DNA of 64,000 nucleotides from Flavobacteriales bacterium UBA7666 (GCA_002483265.1 DLHO01000022.1:860-64859); one strand, 5' to 3'. Shown: positions 8,431 through 17,912, counted from the stretch's first letter. Numbers and translations: made by a program. The notes: a model not told the origin generated them from the sequence alone.

Positions 8431-9389
8431 ATTCTTTGAACTTTTAATGTGGGTTTTTCGCTGTAGATCAAATATTCACCATTTTTGTAATAGGCTTTTT
8501 GAGTTGTTTTTTTCCCTAAGACAGTCACTTTTCTATCCTTCCCAACAAATTCCTTTGGAACATGAAAAACATTTTGATCCTGATTAATGATTACATATTT
8601 CGGGCAGTATTTCGTCTCAAATTTTTGACTTAGAATCAGAGTGTAATTGATTTGTGATTCAGAGACACGTTTGGCTTTACAAGTGCTGATTGGAACCCGA
8701 ACCAACAAGTTACTTTTAATTTGTTTTTGAATAAATTCGCTCAAAGGGAAAGATGCCTTCGCTTCAACTTTAACTTTTTTCGGATGATAAGTGATCAATG
8801 GCTTCCCTTTTTTAATGTAATCATCCGTATGAGCATACACTTTGATGATGAATCCATCTTCCGGGCTTACCTGAAAATAGTTTTGAACCGCTAATTCTTT
8901 CTTTTGGATTGCATTATACTTTTCCTCAATATTCGCTTCCTCAAGAAGTCCTACTTCCTCTTTGTATTCGAGTGCAGGAAAAGTGGGAATCATTTTATCA
9001 GGACTTAGTTTATTGGCAAAATCGCGCCATTTCTTTTCCACAGGTCGCAGTGATTTAGGCAGGGCATTGATCATATTCGTTAAATCTTCTTTCAATGCTT
9101 CTTTTTCACCACTCAATTCAACGAATGCGTCATAATTATCAAATTGAACCAGTAAGCTGTTCTTTTTGAATTCAGGAGTTTCAACAAGACGTTCTAACTT
9201 TCCGGTTCGCTGTGCACGAATTGTCTTTTTGGGAATGCTGAAATTTAAGAATACCGTATCGCGTTGTTGTTTTCCGGAAAGTGTAATCGTATTATCCGAA
9301 GAGTCATTCGGATTTTTTTCACCTTCATTGGAACATGAAAATTGAACGAATATGATTGGTAAAAAGACAACAAATCGGATAATCTTCAT
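8415..9389 (-). CDS. Lipoprotein resembling a periplasmic adaptor (HlyD/membrane-fusion-like)
   Basis: The ATG at 9389 opens a lipoprotein signal (MKIIRFVVFLPIIFVQFSC); the in-frame start at 9455 adds 22 residues before it and is rejected. The 324-aa product has two half-lipoyl-like hairpins, TIRAQRTGKLERLVETPEFKK and DGFIIKVYAHTDDYIKKGKPLITY, separated by a helical stretch (residues about 80-170), followed by beta-rich segments. This is the layout of membrane-fusion adaptors of RND or ABC exporters, but no pump or outer-membrane channel gene is adjacent. The last four residues are encoded by an intergenic repeat. The adaptor call is fold-level inference. Confidence 0.5.
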   Translation of the reverse strand: MKIIRFVVFLPIIFVQFSCSNEGEKNPNDSSDNTITLSGKQQRDTVFLNFSIPKKTIRAQRTGKLERLVETPEFKKNSLLVQFDNYDAFVELSGEKEALKEDLTNMINALPKSLRPVEKKWRDFANKLSPDKMIPTFPALEYKEEVGLLEEANIEEKYNAIQKKELAVQNYFQVSPEDGFIIKVYAHTDDYIKKGKPLITYHPKKVKVEAKASFPLSEFIQKQIKSNLLVRVPISTCKAKRVSESQINYTLILSQKFETKYCPKYVIINQDQNVFHVPKEFVGKDRKVTVLGKKTTQKAYYKNGEYLIYSEKPTLKVQRIITNS

Positions 9390-9550
9390 AATGTGCTTTT
9401 CATAAATGTACAACCAAAAAAGGAAAAGGTTTAAAGATTGTGAAAACTTGGACAAATAATGTTAATAACTTAGTTAACATTTAAATAACATGACTTAAAA
9501 ATAACGAGGACTTCCCACCTAAATTTGTAAGTAACGAATAATGCAGGCCT

Positions 9551-10093
9551 ATGCTAGGGACACTATTAAAAAAAAGATTGTCAGACACACAGTTAGCGAA
9601 TGTTTTCCTCAATGGGATCTTCGAGATAGTTGACAATGGTTTCGTTGAGGTTGTGGATCTAATCAATGAAGATTTAGCTTTTGTTTCTTCTCCTTCTATT
9701 CCTGTAGAGCTCAACGGGCAATTCACTATGATTGTGGTTGTTGCAAATATTTCATCGTTGGAAACGACTTTTGAAACAGTTCAGGCAAATAGAATTGAAA
9801 AGATCATTTTTGAGCAAATGGGTTCATTGATGGGCGTTTCAGCAGTTGATGCAGAGGCGAAAGTGAGAGAATATCAGAAATTTATGCAGCGGATCAACCA
9901 TCCTTCTAAAAATATGGTTTATGCGATGTCTAAGGCAGTGTTTCAAAAGTACGATCTGAATGATTTTCAAGACGAATATTTTAAACGCCTGCAATCTCCT
10001 AATCCGTTATTCCTGAAACGAATGGATCAGATTATGATCAATTTCCTTTGGGATTGGGATTCGTTCTTTAAGAAGTATAAAATTGATGAATAA
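9551..10093 (+). CDS. Conserved-looking protein of unknown function
   Basis: The 180-aa protein has no signal peptide or membrane segment and no cysteine. It is mixed alpha/beta with a hydrophobic central strand (FTMIVVVANISSLETTF) and a C-terminal aromatic helix (QIMINFLWDWDSFFKKYK). I recognise no family. It stands alone between divergent and co-directional neighbours and is followed at once by a strong terminator, which supports it being a real single-gene transcript. Confidence 0.7.
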   Translation: MLGTLLKKRLSDTQLANVFLNGIFEIVDNGFVEVVDLINEDLAFVSSPSIPVELNGQFTMIVVVANISSLETTFETVQANRIEKIIFEQMGSLMGVSAVDAEAKVREYQKFMQRINHPSKNMVYAMSKAVFQKYDLNDFQDEYFKRLQSPNPLFLKRMDQIMINFLWDWDSFFKKYKIDE

Positions 10094-10113
10094 CAGAAAT
10101 TGATAACTAATTG

Positions 10114-10146
10114 AAATCCCCTCAGCTAAGCCGAGGGGATTTTTTT
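10114..10146 (+). terminator. Rho-independent terminator after the 9551-10093 gene
   Basis: An 8-bp perfect stem (ATCCCCTC at 10116-10123 with GAGGGGAT at 10133-10140), a 9-base loop and a run of six further T bases. It also marks the left boundary of the acetate operon. Confidence 0.9.
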
Positions 10147-10482
10147 ATGTCCGGTTACTCCGCCCATTTGCTTAGCATATTGCTGATTGGGATGATTAAC
10201 CTGCAGAACCATAGGTTTTTGAGTAGAGTTGAAGTTGCAATTTTGCTAAAATGATATAGCTTTACAAAATAAATATATTTCAATTAAAACCTTTTAATTT
10301 AAGTGTTTAGATGTGGTTTATTTTGTGATTTTTGAATTTTACATTTTGATTTTCTTCTATAAATTCCATTTTTAAAAGAAAAATATATAATGACCAACTA
10401 ACTATATCTATTTTTGAAAGATGTTTGCTTTTTCGTCTCTTAGCTGAGCTATCCGAGGTATTAACGAAAATTCAAACAAGCA
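10147..10482 (+). promoter_or_regulatory. AT-rich leader of the porin-acs operon
   Basis: 336 bases without a gene. The DNA is very AT-rich with short A and T runs. The only promoter-like word I see is TATTTTTG at 10409-10416, 66 bases before the porin ATG, without a clear TTG at the expected distance. No riboswitch or long hairpin is evident. Confidence 0.35.
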
Positions 10483-11793
10483 ATGAAACATCTACTACTT
10501 TTTGGAGCTATTACACTCTTCATGGGTTCTGCTTTTGGACAAGGATTTCCCGGTTATGACGGCGGGCTAAAAATTAAATTGAATGAAGACGGATCAAGAT
10601 ATATCCGCTTCATTACCTGGCATCAGATTTGGCTTAAGTACAATCAGAATAACGATGGAAGTACCTTGGGAGGAAAGCCAATTAATGAATCATACGACAT
10701 TTCCATTAGAAGGTCTCGTTTCCTGACTTATTCTCAAATCAGTGATCGATTTTTGATTTTGACTCATTTTGGGATTAATAACCAAAGTACTTTCAGTGGA
10801 GGGGCTTCCGGTACAAATGGAAAAAAGCCGCAATTATTCTTACACGAAGCATACGTTGATTATACGGTTTTCAAGCGGTTTTTAAACATTGGAGCGGGAT
10901 TGCATTACTGGAATGGCGTTTCACGTATGACAAATGCCAGTACCTTGAATTTTATGGCGCAAGATGCCCCTATTTTCAATTGGTACAATATTGATAAAAG
11001 TGATCAGTTTGCTCGTTATTTAGGAATTTTCGCGAAAGGTAAGATCGGCAAACTGGATTACCGTTTAGCAGCAAATGACCCATTCCAAGCAAATGAAGCA
11101 AAAGCAATTGCTACGAATGTTTCAGATTACAATCCTTACAATCGTTCGTGGAGCACGGCTGGCTATATTCATTACGAGTTCTTAGATGAAGAAAGCAACT
11201 TGCTCCCGTTCATGGTAGGAACGTATTTGGCAACGAAGAAAGTGTTCAATATTGGGGTTGGATTCGATCATTGGAAAAATGGAATGTGGCATCGGAATTC
11301 AGATGGAGATACTATTACTCAGGATCAATTGCAGTTAGGAGCAGATGTGTTTCTAGATATGCCTTTGAGCAAGCGCAAGGATGCGGTTACTTTTTATGGG
11401 AGTTACTATAATTATAACTTCGGGAAAGATTATGTGCGCAGTATTGGAGTCTTGAATACGGCTGATGGTGGTGGGACTTACCGTGGAAATGCACTACCAA
11501 CTATTGGGACTGGGCAGATTTTTTATGGGCAAATAGGTTATTTGCTTCCAGATTTCAAATTAACAACCCGTTTTCAGGTTTACGGAGCGTTTTCACATGC
11601 TCGTTTTGTGGGATTACGGAATGCTGCAGATCAATTAGTTCCGGTAAATACAATTGATGCAGGTCTAAATGTGTTCTTGGCTGGGCATCATTCGAAAATA
11701 ACATTTAACTATCGGGCACGACCCGATTTTTCAGATATTGAAAGTATTAATTATAAAAACGAACTGACACTACAATTTATGGTTTACCTGTAA
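10483..11793 (+). CDS. Outer-membrane porin (phosphate-selective porin O/P-like barrel)
   Basis: The 436-aa product has a signal peptide (MKHLLLFGAITLFMGSAFGQ) followed by a beta-barrel with many alternating aromatic strands and a C-terminal strand ending in aromatic/hydrophobic residues (ELTLQFMVYL). The segment SIRRSRFLTYSQISDRFLILTHFGIN matches the R-R-x-R / D-R-F pattern of OprO/OprP-like porins. It is the first gene of a run through the symporter-kinase to acetyl-CoA synthetase, so a role in passing small carboxylates across the outer membrane is plausible but inferred only from context. Confidence 0.75.
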   Translation: MKHLLLFGAITLFMGSAFGQGFPGYDGGLKIKLNEDGSRYIRFITWHQIWLKYNQNNDGSTLGGKPINESYDISIRRSRFLTYSQISDRFLILTHFGINNQSTFSGGASGTNGKKPQLFLHEAYVDYTVFKRFLNIGAGLHYWNGVSRMTNASTLNFMAQDAPIFNWYNIDKSDQFARYLGIFAKGKIGKLDYRLAANDPFQANEAKAIATNVSDYNPYNRSWSTAGYIHYEFLDEESNLLPFMVGTYLATKKVFNIGVGFDHWKNGMWHRNSDGDTITQDQLQLGADVFLDMPLSKRKDAVTFYGSYYNYNFGKDYVRSIGVLNTADGGGTYRGNALPTIGTGQIFYGQIGYLLPDFKLTTRFQVYGAFSHARFVGLRNAADQLVPVNTIDAGLNVFLAGHHSKITFNYRARPDFSDIESINYKNELTLQFMVYL

Positions 11794-11824
11794 ATTGCTG
11801 TATCTTTTCAGATTAAAAAAAGAG

Positions 11825-12019
11825 ATGGATAAACGCAAAATTCAAACGAGCTATTTTTTGCTTGGGTTACTTGGGTTCGTTTTGTTTAATTATCCGATCA
11901 TTAATCTGATAGAAGGTAAGGTTTGGTTGGGAATTCCGGCTTTGTTGATTTATTTCTCTGGGGTAGTGTTATGCATCAGCGTGGTCGGTTTTCTCATTGC
12001 CAAACGAAATAAAGAATGA
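11825..12019 (+). CDS. Small two-helix inner-membrane protein preceding the symporter
   Basis: The 64-aa product has two transmembrane helices (about residues 11-28 and 34-58) between basic ends (MDKRKIQ..., ...KRNKE). Short proteins of this kind (DUF485/YjcH, DUF3311) commonly precede sodium:solute symporter genes and may be accessory subunits; the resemblance here is positional and topological rather than a firm family match. The ATG at 11825 is preferred to the TTG at 11795, which would add a 10-residue unrelated stretch. It lies 31 bases after the porin gene. Confidence 0.6.
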   Translation: MDKRKIQTSYFLLGLLGFVLFNYPIINLIEGKVWLGIPALLIYFSGVVLCISVVGFLIAKRNKE

Positions 12020-12030
12020 CTTTTAAATGC

Positions 12031-12069
12031 CGAATTATGATCAATTCGTAATTCGTAATTCGTAATTAG
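12031..12069. repeat. CGAATTA-family heptamer repeat between two operon genes
   Basis: CGAATTA at 12031 is followed by three or more copies in inverse orientation (AATTCGT repeated) to 12069, only a few bases before the ATG at 12074. It is the same word as at 8274 and 48800, and here it sits in a ribosome-binding position of an operon. Confidence 0.75.
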
Positions 12070-12073
12070 AAAA

Positions 12074-14749
12074 ATGAGTGGCTTAATAATTTTGGTCATA
12101 GTGGCGTATTTGGCAATGCTCTTTTTTGTAGCATATCGAATAGATGCGTCTACCAGATTGAGATTGCGAGTTGCTAATTCACCAACGATTTACGCACTTT
12201 CTCTTGCTGTTTATTGTACCGCATGGACTTTCTTTGGAAGTGTGGGAGGTGCTTCGGCATACAATATTCAGTTTCTCACGATTTATATTGGACCGATTAT
12301 TTTAATGCCCTTTCTCTGGTTCGTTTACCGCAAGTTTATCCGTGTTTCCAGAGCACAAGGAATTTCTTCCCTTTCTGATTTTATTGCGAATCGCTACGAT
12401 AAAAGCATTGGTTTGAATCGTTTAGTAGCGGTGCTTCTCATGTTGGGAATCATTCCTTACATCGCACTTCAAATTACAGGAATTGATAAAGCGATTGAAA
12501 CGATTGTGACCAATAATGGAACAGAACAAAATGCATGGTTGCGTTACGTGGATACGAGTTTGTTGGTAACACTTGGTCTGGGTTACTTCATCATTATTTT
12601 TACCACAAAACGCTTTCAGGAGAAAGAGCAAAATACGGGATTGGTTGGAGCAATCGCCCTTGAATCCATTGTGAAACTTATTGTCTTTTTGTTCTTCGGA
12701 ATTTACATCGTTTTGTATGCGGGCGATAAACCTGAATTGTATGCTGATTTTGATGCGAGTAAGCTGAAATTAAACCCCAATAACGATTACGGACAATGGT
12801 TCGGAATGATCTTTTTGTCCGCTCTTGCTTTTCTGTTTTTACCGCGTCAATTTGAAATGGGAGTTGTGACAGCAGCGAATGAACGAAAAGTAAAGCGTGC
12901 CATTTGGATGTTTCCCATTTATTTGTTGCTGATCAATTTATTCGTTATTCCCATTGCAATTATTGGAAATAACATGTTTGCAGGAAATAAAATGAATCCC
13001 GATATGTACATGTTGTCTATTCCGATTCATTTGAATAACGGCTGGATGGCTTTGTTGGTTTTATTGGGTGGATTTTCTGCTGCCAGTGGGATGATTATTG
13101 TTTCGACACACGCTTTGAGTAAAATGGTTTCCAACGCGATTTTGATGCCGAGTTTTATAAATAACCGTTTCGTTTTGAATCGATTTAAAGACCGTAATCA
13201 TCGTATTCCAGTATTCTTTCGGCGATTAAGTATTTTCACTGTGCTTTTGCTGGCTTATCTCTACCATAAATTCGTTGTTGCAGATTTTACACTCATTTCC
13301 ATTGGATTGGTTTCTTTCGTTGCCGTAGCTCAATTTGCTCCAGCTATTCTAGGGGGAATTTTTTGGAAATTGGGAAATAAGTACGGAGCGATTGTTGGGA
13401 TTTCATTAGGCTTTTTTGTTTGGTTGGTTTTTCTGATTGGTCCAACAATTCTAAATGTAAACCTGCATGGATTATTTGGAACTGCTGATTCGGGTGGAGC
13501 AATTAGACCTGAAGGTGATTTGATTACGACAGTGTTGTTTTGGAGTTTATTGCTGAATACATTGGGATATATTCTTGGATCTCTTTTAACAAAACAAACA
13601 GCACTGGAGCAAAATCAAGCAACACTTTATGTTGATATTATGAACTATTCCACGGATGTCGATTCAGGCGTTGTTTGGAAAGGAACCGCTTTTTTTCCAG
13701 ATATTAAATCGTTATTATCTCGATTTTTAGGGGAAAGAAGAGTGACAGCAGAATTGAATCATTTTGCACAAAAACAAGGGATTAATTTGGAAGATCAGGA
13801 TGAATTGGATTCTCGCTTGATTGGCTACTCGGAAAAAATGTTGAGTCCTATCGTAGGAACTTCTTCCGCAAAAATATTGATCTCATCCGTTGTGAAAGAG
13901 GAAAAATTATCCATGGAAGATGTAGTGAATATTCTAGAAGAATCCCAAAAAATCATTGCAGTAAACAAAGAATTGCAGCAACGTACAGATGAATTAAAAC
14001 GTGTTTCGGAAGCATTGAGATTGGCCAATGCACGCATGAAAGAAAATGACTTGATGAAAGACGAATTTTTGTACACGGTAACGCATGAAATGCGCACACC
14101 TTTGACTTCTATAAAAGCATTGAGTGAATTGCTTTCAGATGAAGAAGATGCAATGCCTGAAGATGTTAAAAAAGAGTTCTTGAATACCATTTTGAAAGAA
14201 TCGAATCGAATGACCCGCTTGATTTCGCAAGTATTGGATTTGGAGAATTTTGAATCTGGGAAACATCAATTGATTATTGATAAAGTGGATATTTCGGAAT
14301 TGATTCAGCATTGCTTGCAATCCTTGGATGGAGTATTTAAGCAAAACAATATTCAGGTATGCATTGGTATTGAGTCAGAGCTGCCTGATTTAGAGGCTGA
14401 TTATGACCGTATTACACAAGTGGTTTTGAATTTACTGGCCAATGCAGCAAAATATTGTGATAAAGAAAGTGGGAAAGTGTGGATAGATATTTCGCGGAGT
14501 GGTTCAGTACTGCAAGTGAAAATTGCAGACAATGGTCCGGGAGTAATTCCAGAATTGCGTGAGATTATTTTTGAAAAATTCTTTCAGGCAAAAAATCAAA
14601 CCATGCGAAAACCAAAAGGAAGTGGTTTGGGATTGGCGATTTCCAAAAAAATTATCCAACTTCACGAAGGGAAGATAGATGTAGATACAAATAAACCAGA
14701 AGGTTCCGTATTTACGTTTAGCATTCCATTCACCCAGAACAGAGATTAA
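12074..14749 (+). CDS. Sodium/solute symporter fused to a sensor histidine kinase (CbrA/CrbS-like)
   Basis: The 891-aa protein has about 13 membrane helices of the SSS/SLC5 family (residues 1-500), a linker that may be a STAC-type domain (about 540-610), a coiled coil (about 620-660), then a HisKA/HATPase_c kinase: H-box THEMRTPLTS with phospho-acceptor H671, N-box QVVLNLLANAAKYC, G1 box IADNGPGVI and G2 box KGSGLGLAISKKI. Proteins of this build (CbrA, CrbS/MxtR) couple transport or sensing of a nutrient to phospho-signalling; CrbS controls acetyl-CoA synthetase in Vibrio and Pseudomonas. The receiver gene follows after 5 bases and acs after it, so acetate or a related acid is the likely signal (inference). 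Confidence 0.93.
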   Translation: MSGLIILVIVAYLAMLFFVAYRIDASTRLRLRVANSPTIYALSLAVYCTAWTFFGSVGGASAYNIQFLTIYIGPIILMPFLWFVYRKFIRVSRAQGISSLSDFIANRYDKSIGLNRLVAVLLMLGIIPYIALQITGIDKAIETIVTNNGTEQNAWLRYVDTSLLVTLGLGYFIIIFTTKRFQEKEQNTGLVGAIALESIVKLIVFLFFGIYIVLYAGDKPELYADFDASKLKLNPNNDYGQWFGMIFLSALAFLFLPRQFEMGVVTAANERKVKRAIWMFPIYLLLINLFVIPIAIIGNNMFAGNKMNPDMYMLSIPIHLNNGWMALLVLLGGFSAASGMIIVSTHALSKMVSNAILMPSFINNRFVLNRFKDRNHRIPVFFRRLSIFTVLLLAYLYHKFVVADFTLISIGLVSFVAVAQFAPAILGGIFWKLGNKYGAIVGISLGFFVWLVFLIGPTILNVNLHGLFGTADSGGAIRPEGDLITTVLFWSLLLNTLGYILGSLLTKQTALEQNQATLYVDIMNYSTDVDSGVVWKGTAFFPDIKSLLSRFLGERRVTAELNHFAQKQGINLEDQDELDSRLIGYSEKMLSPIVGTSSAKILISSVVKEEKLSMEDVVNILEESQKIIAVNKELQQRTDELKRVSEALRLANARMKENDLMKDEFLYTVTHEMRTPLTSIKALSELLSDEEDAMPEDVKKEFLNTILKESNRMTRLISQVLDLENFESGKHQLIIDKVDISELIQHCLQSLDGVFKQNNIQVCIGIESELPDLEADYDRITQVVLNLLANAAKYCDKESGKVWIDISRSGSVLQVKIADNGPGVIPELREIIFEKFFQAKNQTMRKPKGSGLGLAISKKIIQLHEGKIDVDTNKPEGSVFTFSIPFTQNRD

Positions 14750-14754
14750 AGAAT

Positions 14755-15120
14755 ATGACAGGAAAGAAGATTTTAATAGTAGACGATGAGCCAAATATTG
14801 TATTGTCGTTAGACTATTTGGTGAGGCGGAAAGGATTTGTTCCATTGATTGCACGAAATGGTACCGAAGCATTGAGTATAGCTAATGAACACATCCCGGA
14901 TTTAATCATTTTGGATATCATGATGCCCGATATTGATGGGTATGATGTGTGTCAAACAATCAAGGCAAATCCGCTATTTGGTCACACAAAGATTATTTTT
15001 CTTTCGGCAAAATCACGACCTGAAGATATTTCAAAAGGTCTAAAAATGGGCGCTGACAAATATGTCACGAAACCATTTAGTACCAAACAGCTCATGGTAG
15101 AGATCATGGAGTTGATGTAG
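14755..15120 (+). CDS. Receiver-only response regulator
   Basis: The 121-aa protein is a single CheY-like receiver domain: acidic pair D10-D11 in ILIVDDEPN, phospho-acceptor D54 in LIILDIMMPDIDGYDV, a Thr/Ser switch in FLSAKS and K106 in YVTKPFS. There is no DNA-binding or other output domain. It begins 5 bases after the symporter-kinase and must be its cognate partner. In the CrbS systems I know, the partner CrbR carries a LuxR-type HTH, so output here must go through protein interaction or phospho-relay. Confidence 0.93.
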   Translation: MTGKKILIVDDEPNIVLSLDYLVRRKGFVPLIARNGTEALSIANEHIPDLIILDIMMPDIDGYDVCQTIKANPLFGHTKIIFLSAKSRPEDISKGLKMGADKYVTKPFSTKQLMVEIMELM

Positions 15121-15145
15121 TAAAAATCTGTATAAAACTGGAACT

Positions 15146-17050
15146 ATGAATAAAATGCAAATTAAAACCCTGGAAGAATATCATGAAAAATATGCTCAAA
15201 GTGTTTCAAATCCTGAAGGGTTTTGGGAAGAGATCGCCAATGAGTTTCAATGGATGAAAAAATGGGATAAAGTTCTGGAATGGAATTTTACCGAACCTAC
15301 TATTGAATGGTTTAAAGGTGCGAAACTCAATATCACAGAAAATATGTTGGATCGTCACCTGGAAAAACGCGGAAACAAACTCGCATTGATTTGGGAGCCC
15401 AATGACCCTAAGCAGCGATTTATTCGTTACACCTATCGTGAATTATATGAACAAGTTTGTGTCTTCTCAAATGCATTGAAGGCTCAAGGAGTGAAAAAAG
15501 GAGATCGTGTGTGTATTTACATGCCCATGATTCCTGAATTAGCGATTGCCGTCATGGCTTGCGCTCGAATTGGAGCAATTCACTCGGTAATTTTTGCTGG
15601 TTTTTCGGCAAATGCTTTGGCTGATAGAATTGATGATGCGCAGGCAAAACTGATCATTACAGCAGATGGTCTGAATCGAGGGGCAAAGCAAATTCCTCTG
15701 AAGCGCGTGGTTGACGAAGCCTTGGAAAATGTGAAGTGCGTTGAAAAAGTAATCGTTTTTGATTGCTTGGGATGGTTGCCACACATGGAAGAAGGAAGAG
15801 ATGTTTGGTGGGCAGACGCCGTGGCAGGACAAGAAAAAAAATGTGCTCCGGAACCAATGGATTCAGAAGATCCATTATTTATTCTTTATACTTCTGGTTC
15901 AACAGGAAAACCAAAAGGAGTTGTACATACTTGTGGTGGATACATGGTTTATACCGCTTATTCGTTTCAAAATGTGTATCAATACGAGGAAAGTGATGTG
16001 TTTTGGTGTACCGCAGATATCGGCTGGATCACCGGACATTCATACATTGTATATGGACCGTTGTTGAGTGGCGCAACAACTGTCATGTTTGAAGGTGTTC
16101 CAACTTATCCAGATGCGGGTCGTTTTTGGCAGGTAATCGATAAGTATGGAGTAAATCAATTCCTTACTGCACCAACTGCAATTCGTGCTTTGATGGCTTG
16201 CGGAGACGATCACGTGCTTTCTTATAGCTTGGATTCATTGAAGATAATTGGAACGGTTGGTGAGCCAATCAACGAAGAAGCATGGAAATGGTATCAATTG
16301 CATGTTGGAAAAGGACGTTGTCCGGTGGTAGATAACTGGTGGCAGACAGAAACAGGTGGAATTATGATTTCTGGAATTGGAAATATTTCACCACAGAAAC
16401 CAACGTTTGCAGGTTATCCTTTACCGGGAATTCAACCCGTTTTATTGAATCAGGAAGGAAAAGAAATTGAAAAGCCGAACGAAGAGGGTTATTTGTGTAT
16501 CAAATTCCCTTGGCCATCCATTTTGAGAACGACTTACGGAGATCATGAACGCTGTCGCATCAATTATTTCTCCCATTACGACGGATACTATTTTACCGGT
16601 GATGGAGCAAAGCGTGATGAAAACGGAATGTATCGTATTATCGGTCGAATTGATGATGTAATCAATGTTTCTGGTCATCGTTTTGGAACGGCTGAAATCG
16701 AGAATGCAATCAATACCAATAAATTGGTAATCGAATCCGCAGTTGTTGGATATCCACATCCGGTGAAAGGTCAGTCGATTTATGCATTTGTAGTTTGTGA
16801 CCACGAAATTTTGGAAGAAGAGCAAGATTTTGCCCGCGGAGAAATCATGGAATCGGTAGTTTCGGAAATCGGTAAGATAGCAGTTCCAGAAAAGATTCAG
16901 TTTGTTTCAGGATTGCCAAAAACACGTTCAGGGAAAATCATGCGCCGCATCTTACGTAAAATCGCTGAAGGTGATATGACAAGTCTTGGTGATACTTCTA
17001 CATTGCTAGATCCTTTGGTGGTTGATGAAATCGTGGAGAAGGCACTTTAG
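15146..17050 (+). CDS. acs: Acetyl-CoA synthetase
   Basis: The 634-aa enzyme activates acetate to acetyl-CoA via acetyl-AMP in the cytoplasm. It shows the ANL-family P-loop YTSGSTGKPKGVVHT, the Acs-specific VDNWWQTETGG with the tryptophan that limits the pocket to acetate, the hinge GRIDDVINVSGHR, and the C-terminal catalytic lysine K597 in RSGKIMRRILRKI, which is the acetylation-controlled site in other species. Length is close to the usual 640-660. It ends a five-gene operon with a strong terminator 25 bases after the stop. Confidence 0.96.
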   Translation: MNKMQIKTLEEYHEKYAQSVSNPEGFWEEIANEFQWMKKWDKVLEWNFTEPTIEWFKGAKLNITENMLDRHLEKRGNKLALIWEPNDPKQRFIRYTYRELYEQVCVFSNALKAQGVKKGDRVCIYMPMIPELAIAVMACARIGAIHSVIFAGFSANALADRIDDAQAKLIITADGLNRGAKQIPLKRVVDEALENVKCVEKVIVFDCLGWLPHMEEGRDVWWADAVAGQEKKCAPEPMDSEDPLFILYTSGSTGKPKGVVHTCGGYMVYTAYSFQNVYQYEESDVFWCTADIGWITGHSYIVYGPLLSGATTVMFEGVPTYPDAGRFWQVIDKYGVNQFLTAPTAIRALMACGDDHVLSYSLDSLKIIGTVGEPINEEAWKWYQLHVGKGRCPVVDNWWQTETGGIMISGIGNISPQKPTFAGYPLPGIQPVLLNQEGKEIEKPNEEGYLCIKFPWPSILRTTYGDHERCRINYFSHYDGYYFTGDGAKRDENGMYRIIGRIDDVINVSGHRFGTAEIENAINTNKLVIESAVVGYPHPVKGQSIYAFVVCDHEILEEEQDFARGEIMESVVSEIGKIAVPEKIQFVSGLPKTRSGKIMRRILRKIAEGDMTSLGDTSTLLDPLVVDEIVEKAL

Positions 17051-17074
17051 AAATTAAATAGAGATTTATATGAG

Positions 17075-17106
17075 AATCCCCTTTTGCATTTTAAAGGGGA
17101 TTTTTT
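17075..17106 (+). terminator. Rho-independent terminator after acs
   Basis: A 10-bp stem AATCCCCTTT (17075-17084) with AAAGGGGATT (17093-17102) and an 8-base loop, followed by T bases. The convergent minus-strand gene ends at 17112; the A-rich left side is short, so it acts mainly for acs. Confidence 0.9.
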
Positions 17107-17111
17107 GTGTT

Positions 17112-17768
17112 TCAATGTCTGTTTGGAATGGTTAACAATACGTTTGATATTCGAAGATATTTTTCGATGATGTTTTCTTCCGCTTTGAAAAATTTTCCTT
17201 TTGATGTTTCAAATAATTCTCCATTACTTAGAATGCTGTCTTTGGTTCCATTTCTATTCTTAAAAAGTATTTTTATTGATTTTTGGTATTTCCAAATTCC
17301 TTTTTGGTAAGATGCTTTTCCAATCATTTGAATAAACATTTGGGAATCGTCTAACGGAATTGTATCTGATTTGATTAATAATTGAACCTGAGAAATGTTT
17401 CTTGGATTGACATAGTCTCCAAGTGTGATGTTATTAAATTGATAAGCTATAAATGAGTCTCGTGCACTTAGGTAGAAGGGGGTGGAAGCAATAATCCCAA
17501 TAACTGTAATAACGATACTGGTAACAATGGGCCTTTTGTTCTGGATTAACATTCGAGAGATTATGTAGTTGATTAAAAGGGTTATGAGGGATAAGATTGC
17601 GACCTTAATGAATATGTTTGTTGCGACATCATTTGCAGTCTCAAATGCTTTGTTTGGACCTGATCGACCATTGATTAATCCATAGCTTAAAATTGCTGTT
17701 ACAGCAATCAGATATATGAATGCTCCATTTAGAATGATTAGTAGTGTGATTCCGATTTTTTGTTTCAT
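17112..17768 (-). CDS. Membrane protein of unknown function
   Basis: The 218-aa product has three membrane helices (about residues 6-30, 51-72 and 80-98) and a 120-residue hydrophilic C-terminal part rich in Lys, Ile and Asn. No motif is recognised. The ATG at 17768 opens on MKQKIGITLLIILNG; an in-frame TTG at 17810 would add 14 residues and is less likely. It is isolated and convergent with acs. Confidence 0.6.
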   Translation of the reverse strand: MKQKIGITLLIILNGAFIYLIAVTAILSYGLINGRSGPNKAFETANDVATNIFIKVAILSLITLLINYIISRMLIQNKRPIVTSIVITVIGIIASTPFYLSARDSFIAYQFNNITLGDYVNPRNISQVQLLIKSDTIPLDDSQMFIQMIGKASYQKGIWKYQKSIKILFKNRNGTKDSILSNGELFETSKGKFFKAEENIIEKYLRISNVLLTIPNRH

Positions 17769-17857
17769 GATATTAAAAATATCAAATCTATTAATAATAA
17801 GATCTATCAATTTATTTAGTTGAACATCACTTGGTTTCCTGGCTAAAGTGTCTAATA

Positions 17858-17894
17858 TAAAAAACGCCTCCCCGCCACAGCGGAAAAGCGTTTC
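17858..17894 (-). terminator. Terminator for the minus-strand transporter transcript
   Basis: Read on the minus strand, AAACGC pairs with GCGTTT around an inner CCGC/GCGG stem, followed by a run of six T bases. It lies 19 bases after the stop of the 74-aa gene at 17913. Confidence 0.8.
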
Positions 17895-17912
17895 CTGTAT
17901 TAAACATGCGAT

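Noticed and set aside
13825..14190. 121-aa open frame antisense to the symporter-kinase gene
   Set aside because: It lies wholly inside the conserved kinase part on the other strand and shows no motif; it is a shadow of the real frame.
14504..14872. 122-aa minus-strand frame bridging the kinase and receiver genes
   Set aside because: It overlaps the kinase ATP-binding motifs and the receiver start on the other strand, with no independent support.
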